DNA from: Neolewinella persica DSM 23188
GTDB taxonomy: Bacteria; Bacteroidota; Bacteroidia; Chitinophagales; Saprospiraceae
NCBI RefSeq assembly: GCF_000373105.1
Contig: NZ_KB890497.1
Location: 123,686 to 187,685 of the forward strand
Direction of reading: 5' to 3'
DNA length: 64,000 nt
Numbering within the stretch: the stretch's first letter is position 1; each line of letters opens with the position of its first letter. Of this stretch, positions 1 to 8,546 are shown in pieces. The notes below the pieces were generated by a model. The model saw nothing but the letters and a program-made list of their open reading frames with translations, was not told the DNA's origin and did not search any database. Both the position numbers and the translations under genes were made by a program.

Positions 1-268
1 GGGTAAAAAGGCACAAAAGTAGCAGGCGTGTTGTCATGGTGGGGGGCAGTAAAGAGAATTGGCTAAGGTAACTAAGGACTTAGACTACAGGTCTCGTTTA
101 CATCGGCTGGTGTGTACAACAGGTTGCACAACTTGAGTCTTTAGGAGGCTTTTACTTTATTTGATCTCGGTCAGTGTTGAATTGATGACCAGTAAATAAA
201 ATTGGGAGAATTCCTCTTTTAGTGCATTACTTTGATTTGAGCAGTCAATAAGTATTCTGAATCAACCG
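1..268. other. Left edge, no gene recognised
   Basis: I see no convincing reading frame here. The only structure is loose ACTAAGG/GACT wording (around 65-95), which resembles the short intergenic repeats found elsewhere in the window. It is the 3' flank of the Gre-like gene on the minus strand. Confidence 0.4.
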
Positions 269-730
269 TCATACGATTCCCAGCACTTCAAAATCGAGTT
301 CGTTGAAAGTAAAGGTGTCTCCGGTTTCCCGGCCGTGCAGTGCTTTGCCGATGGGGGCGTTCAAAGAGGTACAGAAGAAAATTCTTCCCTCCAGTTTGAC
401 TTTGCCCAGGCCAATGGCGACCAAGTAGTTGCCCCGGTTGGTGGCTACCAGACTACCGGCAGAAATGCGTCCGGAGGAGGTTTCTGGTTTGATTTGATCG
501 AGGACCTGGCGGACCTTAAGGACCTCAGCCAGCTGACCTTGCAGTTTGGCTTCTTCCATCTGCATCATGGCGCGCCCCGTCTCGAATTTATCGCCGGCAC
601 TCGACTTGGTTTCTCCGTTTCGGGCGGTTTCGATGCCGGCCAGCGCGTCGGTGATGCCGGTAATCCGTTCGTCCGTTTGGGTTTGGCAATGGGTTAGTAG
701 GGCTTTTTTTAGTTGTAGGGGGGTGGCCAT
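269..730 (-). CDS. GreA/GreB-like C-terminal domain protein
   Basis: Predicted 153-aa cytoplasmic protein related to transcript-cleavage/elongation factors of the Gre family. The first ~90 residues are helical and charged, like the Gre coiled coil. The C-terminal part (about 85-153) has the Gre FKBP-like fold signature: GSLVATNRGNYLVAIGLG, then APIGKALHGRETGD and a final F-x-V-L-G-I. This small family is common in Bacteroidota and is often mislabelled 3-oxoacyl-ACP synthase. I chose the ATG at 730 over an upstream start at 799 because homology-like sequence begins there and a TACCTTGC -7-like box lies at 751-758. Whether it stimulates RNA cleavage like GreA is unknown. The tip residues of the coiled coil would decide this and I cannot judge them confidently. 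Confidence 0.75.
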   Translation of the reverse strand: MATPLQLKKALLTHCQTQTDERITGITDALAGIETARNGETKSSAGDKFETGRAMMQMEEAKLQGQLAEVLKVRQVLDQIKPETSSGRISAGSLVATNRGNYLVAIGLGKVKLEGRIFFCTSLNAPIGKALHGRETGDTFTFNELDFEVLGIV

Positions 731-893
731 ATTGGAGTTGTTGGGGCGGCGCAAGGTAGAGAATAAGAGAATGGCTGCCGCAAGTACCGTTTGCGGCACT
801 GTACTTGCTCACCTGGGCCGAAGTAGCACAGCGAAGTGCGTAGTCGTGGCGGTAGTTATTCACACATTCAATTATTCTCCCACTCACTTTTCA

Positions 894-910
894 GGCGGGG
901 CCGCAGGTGC
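894..910 (-). repeat. Dispersed 17-mer, copy 1
   Basis: Reads GCACCTGCGGCCCCGCC on the minus strand. Intergenic. One of 17 copies in this window. Confidence 0.8.
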
Positions 911-974
911 AGGGGAAGGGTTTTGGGGCGCAGAGAGAAAGGTGCTGGTCCGAAGTGGTTTAGAGCGATTTGCT

Positions 975-1025
975 CATCGGATGCATCTTCCAGCCTGGCG
1001 TAGCCGGGTGGAAGTTCATCCGATG
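975..1025. repeat. Hairpin element, CGGCTACGCCAG family, copy a
   Basis: Arms CATCGGATGCATCTT and AAGTTCATCCGATG pair around a loop whose minus-strand core is CGGCTACGCCAG. The same arms and core recur at 21875-21923 and 22222-22272. Confidence 0.7.
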
Positions 1026-1056
1026 TGTCGAATTGCGTGCCCGCCAGCATTTTATG

Positions 1057-1125
1057 CATCCGATACCACGTAGTAGACGCGAAGCGAAACTTTTGCGACT
1101 GCGTCAGCAAAAGATGTATCGGATG
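1057..1125. repeat. Hairpin element, related arms, copy b
   Basis: Arms CATCCGATA and TATCGGATG enclose an inner stem CTTTTGC / GCAAAAG. It sits directly upstream of the nested palindrome at 1167 and is followed by TAGGGTG, as in the copy near 21915. Confidence 0.6.
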
Positions 1126-1166
1126 TAGGGTGGTTAGAATTTCAAATCAGGAGGCTTTCGAGGAAG

Positions 1167-1280
1167 CGCTCGTCGGCCGAGGCGCGACGCAGGAGCTGAC
1201 TCGTCCGCCGAGAGATTCCGACCATCTACGCCCTCTCGGCCGACGAGTCAGGCCCTGTGGGCCGCCTCGGCGGACGAGCG
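1167..1280. repeat. Nested palindrome, copy 1
   Basis: The outer arms CGCTCGTCGGCCGAGGCG and CGCCTCGGCGGACGAGCG pair with one mismatch. The inner arms CTGACTCGTCCGCCGAG and CTCGGCCGACGAGTCAG also pair with one mismatch. The whole 114 bp can fold into one long interrupted stem. Other copies lie at 21962-22074 and 36160-36315. The TAGGGTGG found left of this copy matches the terminal repeat of the 21.9 kb copy, but no matching right end is visible. Confidence 0.8.
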
Positions 1281-1314
1281 GTCTTAACCCTTTTGCTACT
1301 TAATCCTTCCCCTT

Positions 1315-1331
1315 GCACCCGCGTCCCCGCC
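1315..1331 (+). repeat. Dispersed 17-mer, copy 2
   Basis: GCACCCGCGTCCCCGCC, intergenic, about 190 nt upstream of dnaK. Confidence 0.8.
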
Positions 1332-1459
1332 CGGAAAGCCTTACGAATCGCCCGCGACCTGCCATAATGTCGCAACTCAGTCATAAAAAATGACAGTCCT
1401 GGCATTCATACCAAGGACCGACGGAAAAACTGACACCCGCCTCCCTGTCTTTGGCATGC

Positions 1460-1474
1460 GGCACGGACATTGCC
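1460..1474 (+). promoter_or_regulatory. Possible sigma-54-like -24/-12 element
   Basis: GGCAC-N5-TTGCC lies about 50 nt upstream of the dnaK start. The spacing fits a sigma-54 site, but the first consensus T is missing and no activator site is seen. No TAnnTTTG box is obvious for dnaK. This is weak evidence only. Confidence 0.2.
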
Positions 1475-1524
1475 TGTAATGGCCGACAAGATTTTCAACT
1501 TACAACCATAAAATATACAATCGT

Positions 1525-3438
1525 ATGAGCAAGATTATTGGTATCGACCTCGGTACAACCAACTCGTGCGTGGCGGTGATGGAGGGCAACGAGCCCACTG
1601 TGATCTACAACGAAGAAGGACGTAACACGACCCCTTCCATCGTAGCCTTTCTGGACGGCGGCGAACGCAAAATCGGCGAGCCCGCTAAACGTCAGGCAAT
1701 CACGAATCCGACGCGTACTGTAGCCTCTATTAAGCGCTTCATGGGTATGCGCTTCGATGAATCCAAGAACGACGTAAGCCGCGTGGCCTACAAAGTCGTG
1801 AAGGGTGACAACGGCGTTGCCCGTGTCGACATTGACGGCCGTCTATACACGCCACAAGAGATCAGCGCCATGGTGCTGCAAAAAATGAAAAAAACCGCTG
1901 AGGATTTCCTCGGTACTGAAGTAACGGAAGCCGTAGTAACGGTGCCTGCATACTTCAACGACTCCCAGCGTCAGGCGACGAAGGAAGCCGGCGAAATTGC
2001 CGGCCTTAAAGTCCGCCGGATCATCAACGAACCCACCGCAGCTGCCCTGGCCTATGGCCTCGACAAGCGGAGTAAGGACATGACCATCGTCGTGTATGAC
2101 CTCGGTGGTGGTACGTTCGATATTTCTATCCTTGATCTTGGAGACGGTGTCTTCGAAGTAAAATCAACGAACGGTGATACGCACCTCGGTGGTGATGACT
2201 TTGACCGGGTGCTGATCGACTTTTTGGCGAATACCTTCAAGGATCAGGAAAACATCGACCTGACGAAGGATCCGATGGCCCTGCAGCGCCTCAAAGAGGC
2301 CGCTGAAAAAGCTAAGATCGAGCTTTCTTCCAGCACGGAAACGGAGGTTAACCTTCCTTACATCACGGCGGTAGATGGTGTGCCTAAGCACCTTGTCGTT
2401 AAGATCAGCCGCGCGAAGTTCGAACAACTGGCCGACGACCTGGTACAGCGTACCCTCAAGCCATGTGAACTGGCACTGAAGGACGCCGGACTGAGCAAAG
2501 ACGATATCGACGAAGTGATCCTCGTTGGCGGTTCTACCCGTATCCCACGGATCCAGGAAGCCGTAGAGAAATTCTTTGGTAAGAAGCCTAACAAAGGCGT
2601 AAACCCCGACGAAGTAGTAGCCATTGGTGCTGCCATTCAGGGTGGTGTCCTGAGCGGTGACGTAAAAGACGTACTCCTGCTGGACGTAACGCCACTGAGC
2701 CTCGGTATCGAAGTGATGGGCGGTATGTTCGACAAAGTGATCGACGCCAATACGACCATTCCTTCTAAGAAGTCTAAGGTCTACTCAACGGCCGCGGATA
2801 ACCAGCCGAGCGTGGAAATCCACGTCCTGCAGGGCGAACGCTCGATGAGTAAGGACAACCGGCCAATCGGTCGCTTCGTACTCGGAGATATTCCACCAGC
2901 GCCACGTGGCACGCCTCAGATTGAAGTAACCTTTAACCTGAACGCCGATGGCCTGCTGGAGGTATCCGCTAAGGACAAAGGCACCGGTAAGGAAACGAGC
3001 ATCAAAATTGAAGCCGGTACCGGTCTCAGTGAAGAGGATATCGCACGGATGAAGGCAGAAGCCGAAGCCAACGCTGATGCTGATGCGGAAGCTAAGGAGC
3101 GTGTGGAGAAGCTCAATGCCGCAGACCAACTTGTTTTCCAAACGGAGAAACAACTGAAGGAATTCGGTGAAAAAATCCCGGAGGAGAAGAAAGCTGCCAT
3201 CGAAGCCAGCCTGACGGAACTTCGCGACGCACACAAATCCGAAGACCTGGCCAAGGTTGACGCTGCAACTGAAACCCTGACGGCTGCATGGAATGCTGCC
3301 AGCCAGGACATCTACCAGGCTCAGCAGGAAGCTGGTGGTGCCGATGCTACCGCCGGTACTGACGCCGCCGGAGGCTCAGGCGAAGGTGCTGCCGATGATG
3401 TGCAGGACGTTGAGTTTGAGGAAGTGGATGGGAAGTAA
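1525..3438 (+). CDS. dnaK: Molecular chaperone DnaK (Hsp70)
   Basis: ATP-dependent Hsp70 chaperone of 637 aa, the usual length. The N-terminal nucleotide-binding domain opens with IGIDLGTTNSCVAV (about 5-18) and contains DLGGGTFD (192-199) and GGSTRIP. The conserved linker DVLLLDVTPLSLG (about 382-394) leads to the substrate-binding beta domain and helical lid. The tail is Ala/Gly-rich and ends in the EEVD-like VEFEEVDGK. DnaJ and GrpE would be partners but are not encoded nearby. The ATG at 1525 gives the standard N-terminus. The gene stands alone, bounded by a repeat-rich upstream region and a strong terminator. Confidence 0.99.
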   Translation: MSKIIGIDLGTTNSCVAVMEGNEPTVIYNEEGRNTTPSIVAFLDGGERKIGEPAKRQAITNPTRTVASIKRFMGMRFDESKNDVSRVAYKVVKGDNGVARVDIDGRLYTPQEISAMVLQKMKKTAEDFLGTEVTEAVVTVPAYFNDSQRQATKEAGEIAGLKVRRIINEPTAAALAYGLDKRSKDMTIVVYDLGGGTFDISILDLGDGVFEVKSTNGDTHLGGDDFDRVLIDFLANTFKDQENIDLTKDPMALQRLKEAAEKAKIELSSSTETEVNLPYITAVDGVPKHLVVKISRAKFEQLADDLVQRTLKPCELALKDAGLSKDDIDEVILVGGSTRIPRIQEAVEKFFGKKPNKGVNPDEVVAIGAAIQGGVLSGDVKDVLLLDVTPLSLGIEVMGGMFDKVIDANTTIPSKKSKVYSTAADNQPSVEIHVLQGERSMSKDNRPIGRFVLGDIPPAPRGTPQIEVTFNLNADGLLEVSAKDKGTGKETSIKIEAGTGLSEEDIARMKAEAEANADADAEAKERVEKLNAADQLVFQTEKQLKEFGEKIPEEKKAAIEASLTELRDAHKSEDLAKVDAATETLTAAWNAASQDIYQAQQEAGGADATAGTDAAGGSGEGAADDVQDVEFEEVDGK

Positions 3439-3529
3439 AGTTGGTCTATCGGTTCATTAGACTATTGGCCTGTTGAACTGAACGATTAGCTGATATCCGT
3501 CCGGCTTTGCCGGAACGTAAAATGGGAAG

Positions 3530-3564
3530 GCCCGTTGACACTTAGTGTTGGCGGGCTTTTTCTT
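3530..3564 (+). terminator. Rho-independent terminator of dnaK
   Basis: A 12-bp stem (GCCCGTTGACAC with GTGTTGGCGGGC, including G-U pairs) with a 3-nt loop is followed by a T-rich run. It lies about 90 nt after the dnaK stop and just before the convergent gene ending at 3570. Confidence 0.85.
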
Positions 3565-3569
3565 TTGCA

Positions 3570-5531
3570 CTACGCTACTACCACATCCTTATTCTGCCAG
3601 AGTTCATTCAACACCGGTACCCCTTTAACAATACTTTTCATAATCTGCCACCCAAGCCAGACCCAGCCCCCCGGGCTTGTTAACTTTCCAATGGCCCTGA
3701 TGATCCAGAGGGCGCTGTCGATAAAGTATAACATATCTTCCTGCATACGTTTGATATGGGAAGCGTGTTGTCCAGGTTCTTCGGGACCAAAGCCAGCAGG
3801 AACGTAATTGATGGCATCGAAATCAAGCTGGAATTTGGTAGCAAAAATGCGGGGTGGTTCCGTGGCCGTAGCCGGAGCCGTTTCAGTGACCAGCGGACGG
3901 CCAAAGACGAAATGCGAAAGGTACTTGAAGCCCTGGAAAAATCGGTCAATGGCATTGCGAATCGGGCGCAACATCTTTTTGATGAAAGTGAAAACGGGGC
4001 CTAGTAACTTGCTCAGTGCCTCACCAATTACCTTAATACTTTTCTTTAGCCAGTCAACGACTTTTTCAAGACCACCGACGATAAAGCCGCCGACCTTACG
4101 GAAAAAGGATACCCGGCGTTTGGTATGAAGGGTATTGTCGGGGAAGAGTTCACCTACACCGGTTTCCCCCAGGATGTGGCTGTCGAAAGCTTCGTTGCTG
4201 ATACCCGCTTTGGCGGGGAGTTTTTGCAGCATATCCTCCTCATCGTCCAGGTTTGTACTCTTGACCATTTCTCTTTCCCTCGACGCAATTCTATTAGTGA
4301 AAACCTGAATGATTGCGATGAAATCTGCGGCGTATACCTCGTTGTCATCATTAATTTTAACTAATAAGGAACGTACTTTTCGGGCGGTTTCCGGCTGTTT
4401 TTTCTTCAGGAATTTTTCAAACTTATCGGGGTCTTTAGGTGCAGGGTCAATGGCTTCGGCAGTGAAGTCCGCCTCGTCCATGAGGAAGTGTTTCAATGCA
4501 ACGTGGGAAAGGGCCTCCCACTTTTCATCAATTGTTCCTGTATAGTAGCCTGTTTGCCAGAGCTTGATTTGCAATAGCCGGATGTCCAGGCCATTATCTG
4601 GCCGATGATTTTTCTTGCGCGCGCCTCTTCTGATCCTGTTTACCGTTGGGATGTGGTAGTACTTATTAGATACTTTAGTGGCTTTTTCGTTTCTGAAATC
4701 TTTAGGCGTCAACTTTTCCAGTAAGACGAAGGTGTCGGCTTCAGGAGGAACTAACTGATACCGTAGGGGAGGGTTCTTTTTGCGTTGTTCGGTATTGTTG
4801 ACGTAAGAGACCAGGAGGGCGTCTATACTTGTCATTTTAGTCCAGAAGCCACGCGGAATACTTTGCTCTCTGGCTTTTCCTGTCACGTTAAAACCTTCCT
4901 CGAACATTGTATTCAGCACATCAAGGTTCTCCCCGCTATAATAGTCAGATAATGGCCCAAGATCGAATTGGGACGAAGAAAGGGTACGCAACCGATAACT
5001 AAGCGCGCGACTAAAAACCGATTGTTCGCCAATTTTATATTTATCGGGTACAATTCCGGCACCATCCCAACAAGTGTGAAAGCCGATACGGTCGACGATA
5101 GTGGCTAGATGGGCTTGTAAGAAAAGTCGGTCAACAGTACCTCCGGGGGGGAGGATGTGTTTCAGCTCCGGCCACTGTTTCTCTTCCGCCAAATAGTGGC
5201 GTACACCTCCCACTACCGGGTCCTGCAGCCGGGGATCGGTTAGTATGTTTTTTTTGTGTTTATGGTAAAAAATGAACTGCGCTTCACTGAGGTACCGAAG
5301 GTCACGAAGGTGTTGCACCAGCTCGTGCCAAATCGCACGTAGGTTTCGGGCATCTTCCTTCCGGTCGGCAGCAACCTGGCTTACCTCTGGTTCAGGAAAG
5401 GGCATACTGTACTGCAGCGGCATTTGCCGTTCAGCTACCTTCTGTAAGGTGGCAATATCTTTATCGCCCGAGGAGCCGTCGGAGAAGGCTTGGCACGAGG
5501 AGACGAAGGCTTTGACTGTGGATGAGGCCAT
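3570..5531 (-). CDS. Large protein with peptidoglycan-binding-like segment; third gene of cassette
   Basis: 653-aa protein that I cannot assign to a named family. No signal peptide is visible. A segment at about 312-350 (NGLDIRLLQIKLWQTGYYTG...ALKHFL) resembles a PG_binding_1 repeat. A strongly basic amphipathic or hydrophobic region spans about 472-535 (helices with repeated V/I/L and K/R, including FIVGGLEKVVDWLKKSIKVI). The C-terminus (about 590-645) is again hydrophobic, with a GGWVWLGW motif, and could be membrane-active. It starts 6 nt after the upstream gene, so the three genes are probably co-transcribed from 7295 downwards. Possible roles include a lysin or effector acting on cell walls or membranes; this is inference. 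The neighbours are housekeeping genes. Confidence 0.6.
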   Translation of the reverse strand: MASSTVKAFVSSCQAFSDGSSGDKDIATLQKVAERQMPLQYSMPFPEPEVSQVAADRKEDARNLRAIWHELVQHLRDLRYLSEAQFIFYHKHKKNILTDPRLQDPVVGGVRHYLAEEKQWPELKHILPPGGTVDRLFLQAHLATIVDRIGFHTCWDGAGIVPDKYKIGEQSVFSRALSYRLRTLSSSQFDLGPLSDYYSGENLDVLNTMFEEGFNVTGKAREQSIPRGFWTKMTSIDALLVSYVNNTEQRKKNPPLRYQLVPPEADTFVLLEKLTPKDFRNEKATKVSNKYYHIPTVNRIRRGARKKNHRPDNGLDIRLLQIKLWQTGYYTGTIDEKWEALSHVALKHFLMDEADFTAEAIDPAPKDPDKFEKFLKKKQPETARKVRSLLVKINDDNEVYAADFIAIIQVFTNRIASREREMVKSTNLDDEEDMLQKLPAKAGISNEAFDSHILGETGVGELFPDNTLHTKRRVSFFRKVGGFIVGGLEKVVDWLKKSIKVIGEALSKLLGPVFTFIKKMLRPIRNAIDRFFQGFKYLSHFVFGRPLVTETAPATATEPPRIFATKFQLDFDAINYVPAGFGPEEPGQHASHIKRMQEDMLYFIDSALWIIRAIGKLTSPGGWVWLGWQIMKSIVKGVPVLNELWQNKDVVVA

Positions 5532-5537
5532 CGAGGC

Positions 5538-5915
5538 TTATTCGATTGCCCCCGGTAACTTTCCCTCCCGCTTGAATAAAGGCTTGAGGCGGGCAACGAT
5601 GTTGGCGCGGGCTTCCCCCGCTGCAGCAACCGTTTTGAGGTGCATATCCAACAACTCCCGCTCATTTTCATTGAGGTCAGAGGCGACAAAGGTTAGGGTG
5701 TCCTTATCCACTTCAACGTGGGTAGCGGCAATAACCCGTAAGTTTCCGTTGATGGTTGTCTTACCGCCTTCGCGGCCAAAAAGTTGTTTGAAATCAATGA
5801 TAAAGTCAGGCTTCTTATTACTCGAGTCGCCACTGTCTTTTTTCTTGGTGATGATGGTCATATCTCCCGTGACGGTTATAACGTCGAGGGTGATGAGATC
5901 GGAAATAAATGACAT
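5538..5915 (-). CDS. Small hypothetical protein; middle gene of cassette
   Basis: 125-aa protein of unknown family, without signal peptide or membrane segment. The N-terminal half is beta-rich with repeated Thr/Val/Ile (LDVITVTGDMTIITKK), and the C-terminal half is helical and charged. It lies 18 nt after the first gene and 6 nt before the third, which suggests co-translation and a shared job. It could be a chaperone, adaptor or immunity partner of the larger proteins; nothing in the sequence decides this. Confidence 0.55.
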   Translation of the reverse strand: MSFISDLITLDVITVTGDMTIITKKKDSGDSSNKKPDFIIDFKQLFGREGGKTTINGNLRVIAATHVEVDKDTLTFVASDLNENERELLDMHLKTVAAAGEARANIVARLKPLFKREGKLPGAIE

Positions 5916-5933
5916 AGTAGTATGGGTTAATGG

Positions 5934-7295
5934 TTATTTTAATTTTTTACGGAGGCCGGCAATCTTTTGGTACGAAATAGCCTCGGCAGCGACCATGTCA
6001 TCTGCGGAGAATAAGGTGTAGCGAAGCGGCAGGCAAGGGCTCCATCTGGAGTTCCGACCGTAAACCAAGATAAGATCCATCAGCATATTGTAAGCGCCCT
6101 TGGTTCGTAATCCGCCCTTAGGTTTAGTACTTGTGCCAAGGAGACTGGTTTTTTTTGCTGCGAAGGAATTACACTTTTGGAGGCTCTCTGAGCTGTCAAG
6201 GTAGCTGCTTCCTGCAATAACCTGACAACCTGCAGACCAATTACTCAGCCCCAAGCCTGACCAGTGAATGTTGATCGTTGTGTTGGCCGACTGATCGGGG
6301 CCTGCTTTAATATTCTCTTCCGTGAGCGCATCGGCGCCAGAGGTGTCCCGGATAATCATAACGCCATGCTCGGCGGGGCGAAATGCGCGGTACGTCTTAG
6401 ATGAACTTGACAACATATGCCAGCTAAACTGGTAAAGGTGCTGACCATTGATGAGGTAGGCTTCCTGCTCTTTTTTAGCCATATGTACGGAAGAGTCAGT
6501 AGAACCATAAAATATAAAGCTGTGGCCATTGACTAAGAGGACAAAGAGATCGTCAACTGGTCTTCTTTTTTCTTTTTTTATCTTATTGTTCTTCTTTACT
6601 TCAACTATTTCGTGGTTGTCTTCATTGGCAAATCTCCTGATTCCGAACAACAGCGGCTGGTCCTTTGGGAACTTCCAGTCTTCGGGTAGTAAGCTATCTG
6701 TTTTACCCTTGAATCGCCTGTTTGCGGCTTCAAGAGCACCAGGGTTTTTCTTAAGGTGCTTTACTGTTTTTTTGAAGCGGTCCCGCCACGTTTTAGCAAG
6801 AACGGCTTCTTCCTTCTCCTTAGGAAGGTTGGCCCAATCAGCCTGTTTTGCTTTGTGCGTCTTTTTATCCTTTGTTTCTTCTTCCCACAGCTTTTCCCAG
6901 CGAGCGATGTTTTTCCAGGTTGTAGGACCTACGATCCCATCGGGATAGGAAATTCCTTTTCCGGGGTCATAATCAGGGTCCCTCGTTCGTACGTACTCCT
7001 GAAACAGCCGTACTGCTGCCTGGGTTACGTAGCCAAAAAAACCGTCATGGCTGGCATTTGGCATGAAGCCTGCCTTTTTGAGGAATTGGGTTAATTTAAC
7101 TACCTCATTATTCTTATTCTTTGTAAGAGTTTTGATCCAACGGTTATTAGAATTCCTATCGTCTGCAAGTAATCTTGAATTTATGAGGGCTTTAGGACCA
7201 TAGTTCGAAAATCCGTATGAAGCCATATAGCTTTTGAGCGCAACTTCAGAAAATGAAGAGTTGGCGTCGATAGTACCTAATTGAAGATTGGCCAT
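5934..7295 (-). CDS. Peptidoglycan-binding protein with L,D-transpeptidase-like SAGC motif
   Basis: 453-aa protein and first gene of the cassette. Residues about 61-132 look like a PG_binding_1 domain (VKLTQFLKKAGF...DGFFGYVTQAAVRLFQ...DGIVGPTTW). A Lys/Glu-rich linker follows (about 136-245). The C-terminal region (about 248-420) contains IHWSGLGLSNWSAGCQVI, with His344 and Cys357. This H-x(n)-S-x-G-C layout resembles YkuD-type or phage-lysin-like catalytic sites with a nucleophilic Cys. No signal peptide is seen, so export would need a dedicated route or lysis. The coding region is visibly more A+T-rich than the neighbours (runs of T around 6560-6600), consistent with transfer. Cell-wall processing is inferred from motifs only. 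Confidence 0.65.
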   Translation of the reverse strand: MANLQLGTIDANSSFSEVALKSYMASYGFSNYGPKALINSRLLADDRNSNNRWIKTLTKNKNNEVVKLTQFLKKAGFMPNASHDGFFGYVTQAAVRLFQEYVRTRDPDYDPGKGISYPDGIVGPTTWKNIARWEKLWEEETKDKKTHKAKQADWANLPKEKEEAVLAKTWRDRFKKTVKHLKKNPGALEAANRRFKGKTDSLLPEDWKFPKDQPLLFGIRRFANEDNHEIVEVKKNNKIKKEKRRPVDDLFVLLVNGHSFIFYGSTDSSVHMAKKEQEAYLINGQHLYQFSWHMLSSSSKTYRAFRPAEHGVMIIRDTSGADALTEENIKAGPDQSANTTINIHWSGLGLSNWSAGCQVIAGSSYLDSSESLQKCNSFAAKKTSLLGTSTKPKGGLRTKGAYNMLMDLILVYGRNSRWSPCLPLRYTLFSADDMVAAEAISYQKIAGLRKKLK

Positions 7296-7361
7296 TATTT
7301 TTCTATGGGTATTTTACAGTGTGGCAATAAGGTAGTCTTTTAAATGATACTTGATGGCAGT

Positions 7362-8198
7362 TTAAATATTTGCCGTCCGAATGTATTCTGGCCAGGCTGA
7401 CATGATTTTTTGTGTAACGCCACCTGGTCTGCCAGCTCCCACAGTTTGTCCATCCACAAAAGTAATCGGCATGGCCCCCTTCATGGAGCTGCAGATAATT
7501 GCCTCGTCTGCAGCCTTCAACTCGGCGACGGAGACTACGCGCTCTTCGACCGGAATACCGAGTTGGCCAGCTAATTTCAATAGGTGAAGGCGGGTGATGC
7601 CACGTAAAATGTTCTCCCCCGGTGTGATTAGGGTGCCGTCCTTGACGATCATAAAGTTAGATCGGTCGCTCTCGCGGACGTTTGCGTCACGGTCGACGTA
7701 CAGGGCGTAGTCGGCACCCTTGGCTTTTAGCATTGGCTGTATACGAATACCTTCCAGGTAGTCAATGGATTTCACTTCAGGAAACTGGCGCTCGTAGTGA
7801 TGCAGATGAACTTTCATGCCGCGCTCGTACTCCTCGGCAGAGTGGCCCTTGAACGGGTAGGCCATCCCCACCAGGTTGGGGTTGGTGGGGGTGTAGCCAT
7901 CCGGCGCGTAGCCGCCGGTGAGCACAAAGCGGATGCCGCCATCTCCACCGCCATTGCGCTGGATCAGTTGCCGGACGGTTTTCCGAAGGTCTTCGCGGCT
8001 GACGGGCATGTCAAGCGCCAGCAGTTTGGCACTGCGTAAAAAGCGGTCGAGGTGATCTTCGATGAAGCGGGGCTGGCCGTCGGCGTACCGGAAGTAATCG
8101 AAAATGCCAAAGCCGCGCAGGATCGCGAGGTCGGCGACGTTGAGTGCGGCCTTTTCTTTAGGAAGGTACTGGCCGTTGAGGTAGACGATGGGGAGCAT
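7362..8198 (-). CDS. Class IV aminotransferase (PLP-dependent)
   Basis: 278-aa fold-type IV PLP enzyme of the family containing branched-chain and D-amino-acid aminotransferases and aminodeoxychorismate lyase. It shows RGFGIFDYFR (about 28-37), the likely Schiff-base Lys143 in EVKSIDYL, and VRESDRSNFMIV (about 175-185), which provides the PLP-binding Glu. The C-terminal part has the GITR segment expected for phosphate contacts. The ATG at 8198 matches the family start MLPIVYLNG; an upstream in-frame ATG at 8237 would add 13 unlikely residues. A TACCTTTCG -7-like box lies upstream (about 8218-8226). Substrate is not determinable from the sequence. Confidence 0.85.
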   Translation of the reverse strand: MLPIVYLNGQYLPKEKAALNVADLAILRGFGIFDYFRYADGQPRFIEDHLDRFLRSAKLLALDMPVSREDLRKTVRQLIQRNGGGDGGIRFVLTGGYAPDGYTPTNPNLVGMAYPFKGHSAEEYERGMKVHLHHYERQFPEVKSIDYLEGIRIQPMLKAKGADYALYVDRDANVRESDRSNFMIVKDGTLITPGENILRGITRLHLLKLAGQLGIPVEERVVSVAELKAADEAIICSSMKGAMPITFVDGQTVGAGRPGGVTQKIMSAWPEYIRTANI

Positions 8199-8546
8199 GG
8201 TGCTAGTGTGTTGATGGCGAAAGGTAGGAAATTTCAAGGGTTACACAACTTTGGAAGTTGCCTATAAGGCGTCAGCGCTATAGGTTGCTTTCTTCGGCAG
8301 TTGCTATTAGAGGTTTCCGGGAATTATGGGTGAACAAGTGACCACGGAGTGGTCTAATTATATTCACCCCGGGAGAAAGGTCGCGAAGCGGACTTTTACC
8401 AGGAGGAAGACAAGAGATATGACCGTAACGGCGCATCGTGTCGCCAAACTAATGCCCCTTCTTTTACCCCGGATTTTGGCGTTCCGCCTCATCCGGGGCA
8501 AGTTGATTCAATCCCGCCGTGACCTCATGAAGGTTTCATCTACGCT
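8199..8546. other. Intergenic region with small palindromes
   Basis: No gene is supported. It holds short inverted repeats: GACCAC/GTGGTC at 8340-8354, a GTCGCGAAGCGGAC palindrome near 8381-8394, and a nested hairpin CCCCGGAT...ATCCGGGG at 8467-8498, which could act behind the deacetylase gene on the minus strand but lacks a T run. Confidence 0.5.

Larger units (their letters stand above)
731..1524. other. Repeat-rich intergenic region before dnaK
   Basis: This 790-base stretch separates the divergent Gre-like gene and dnaK. It holds two copies of the dispersed 17-mer (894-910, 1315-1331), two hairpins with ATCGGATG-type arms (975-1025, 1057-1125) and one nested palindrome (1167-1280). Several short open frames cross it on both strands, but they run through the palindromes and show no protein-like composition, so I do not call genes. 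Confidence 0.6.

Noticed and set aside
546..1303. Several short open frames before dnaK
   Set aside because: They run through hairpins and palindromes and have low-complexity or Arg/Ser-rich products.
5272..6021. 249-aa open frame on the plus strand
   Set aside because: Overlaps all three cassette genes on the other strand; Ser/Arg-rich shadow composition.
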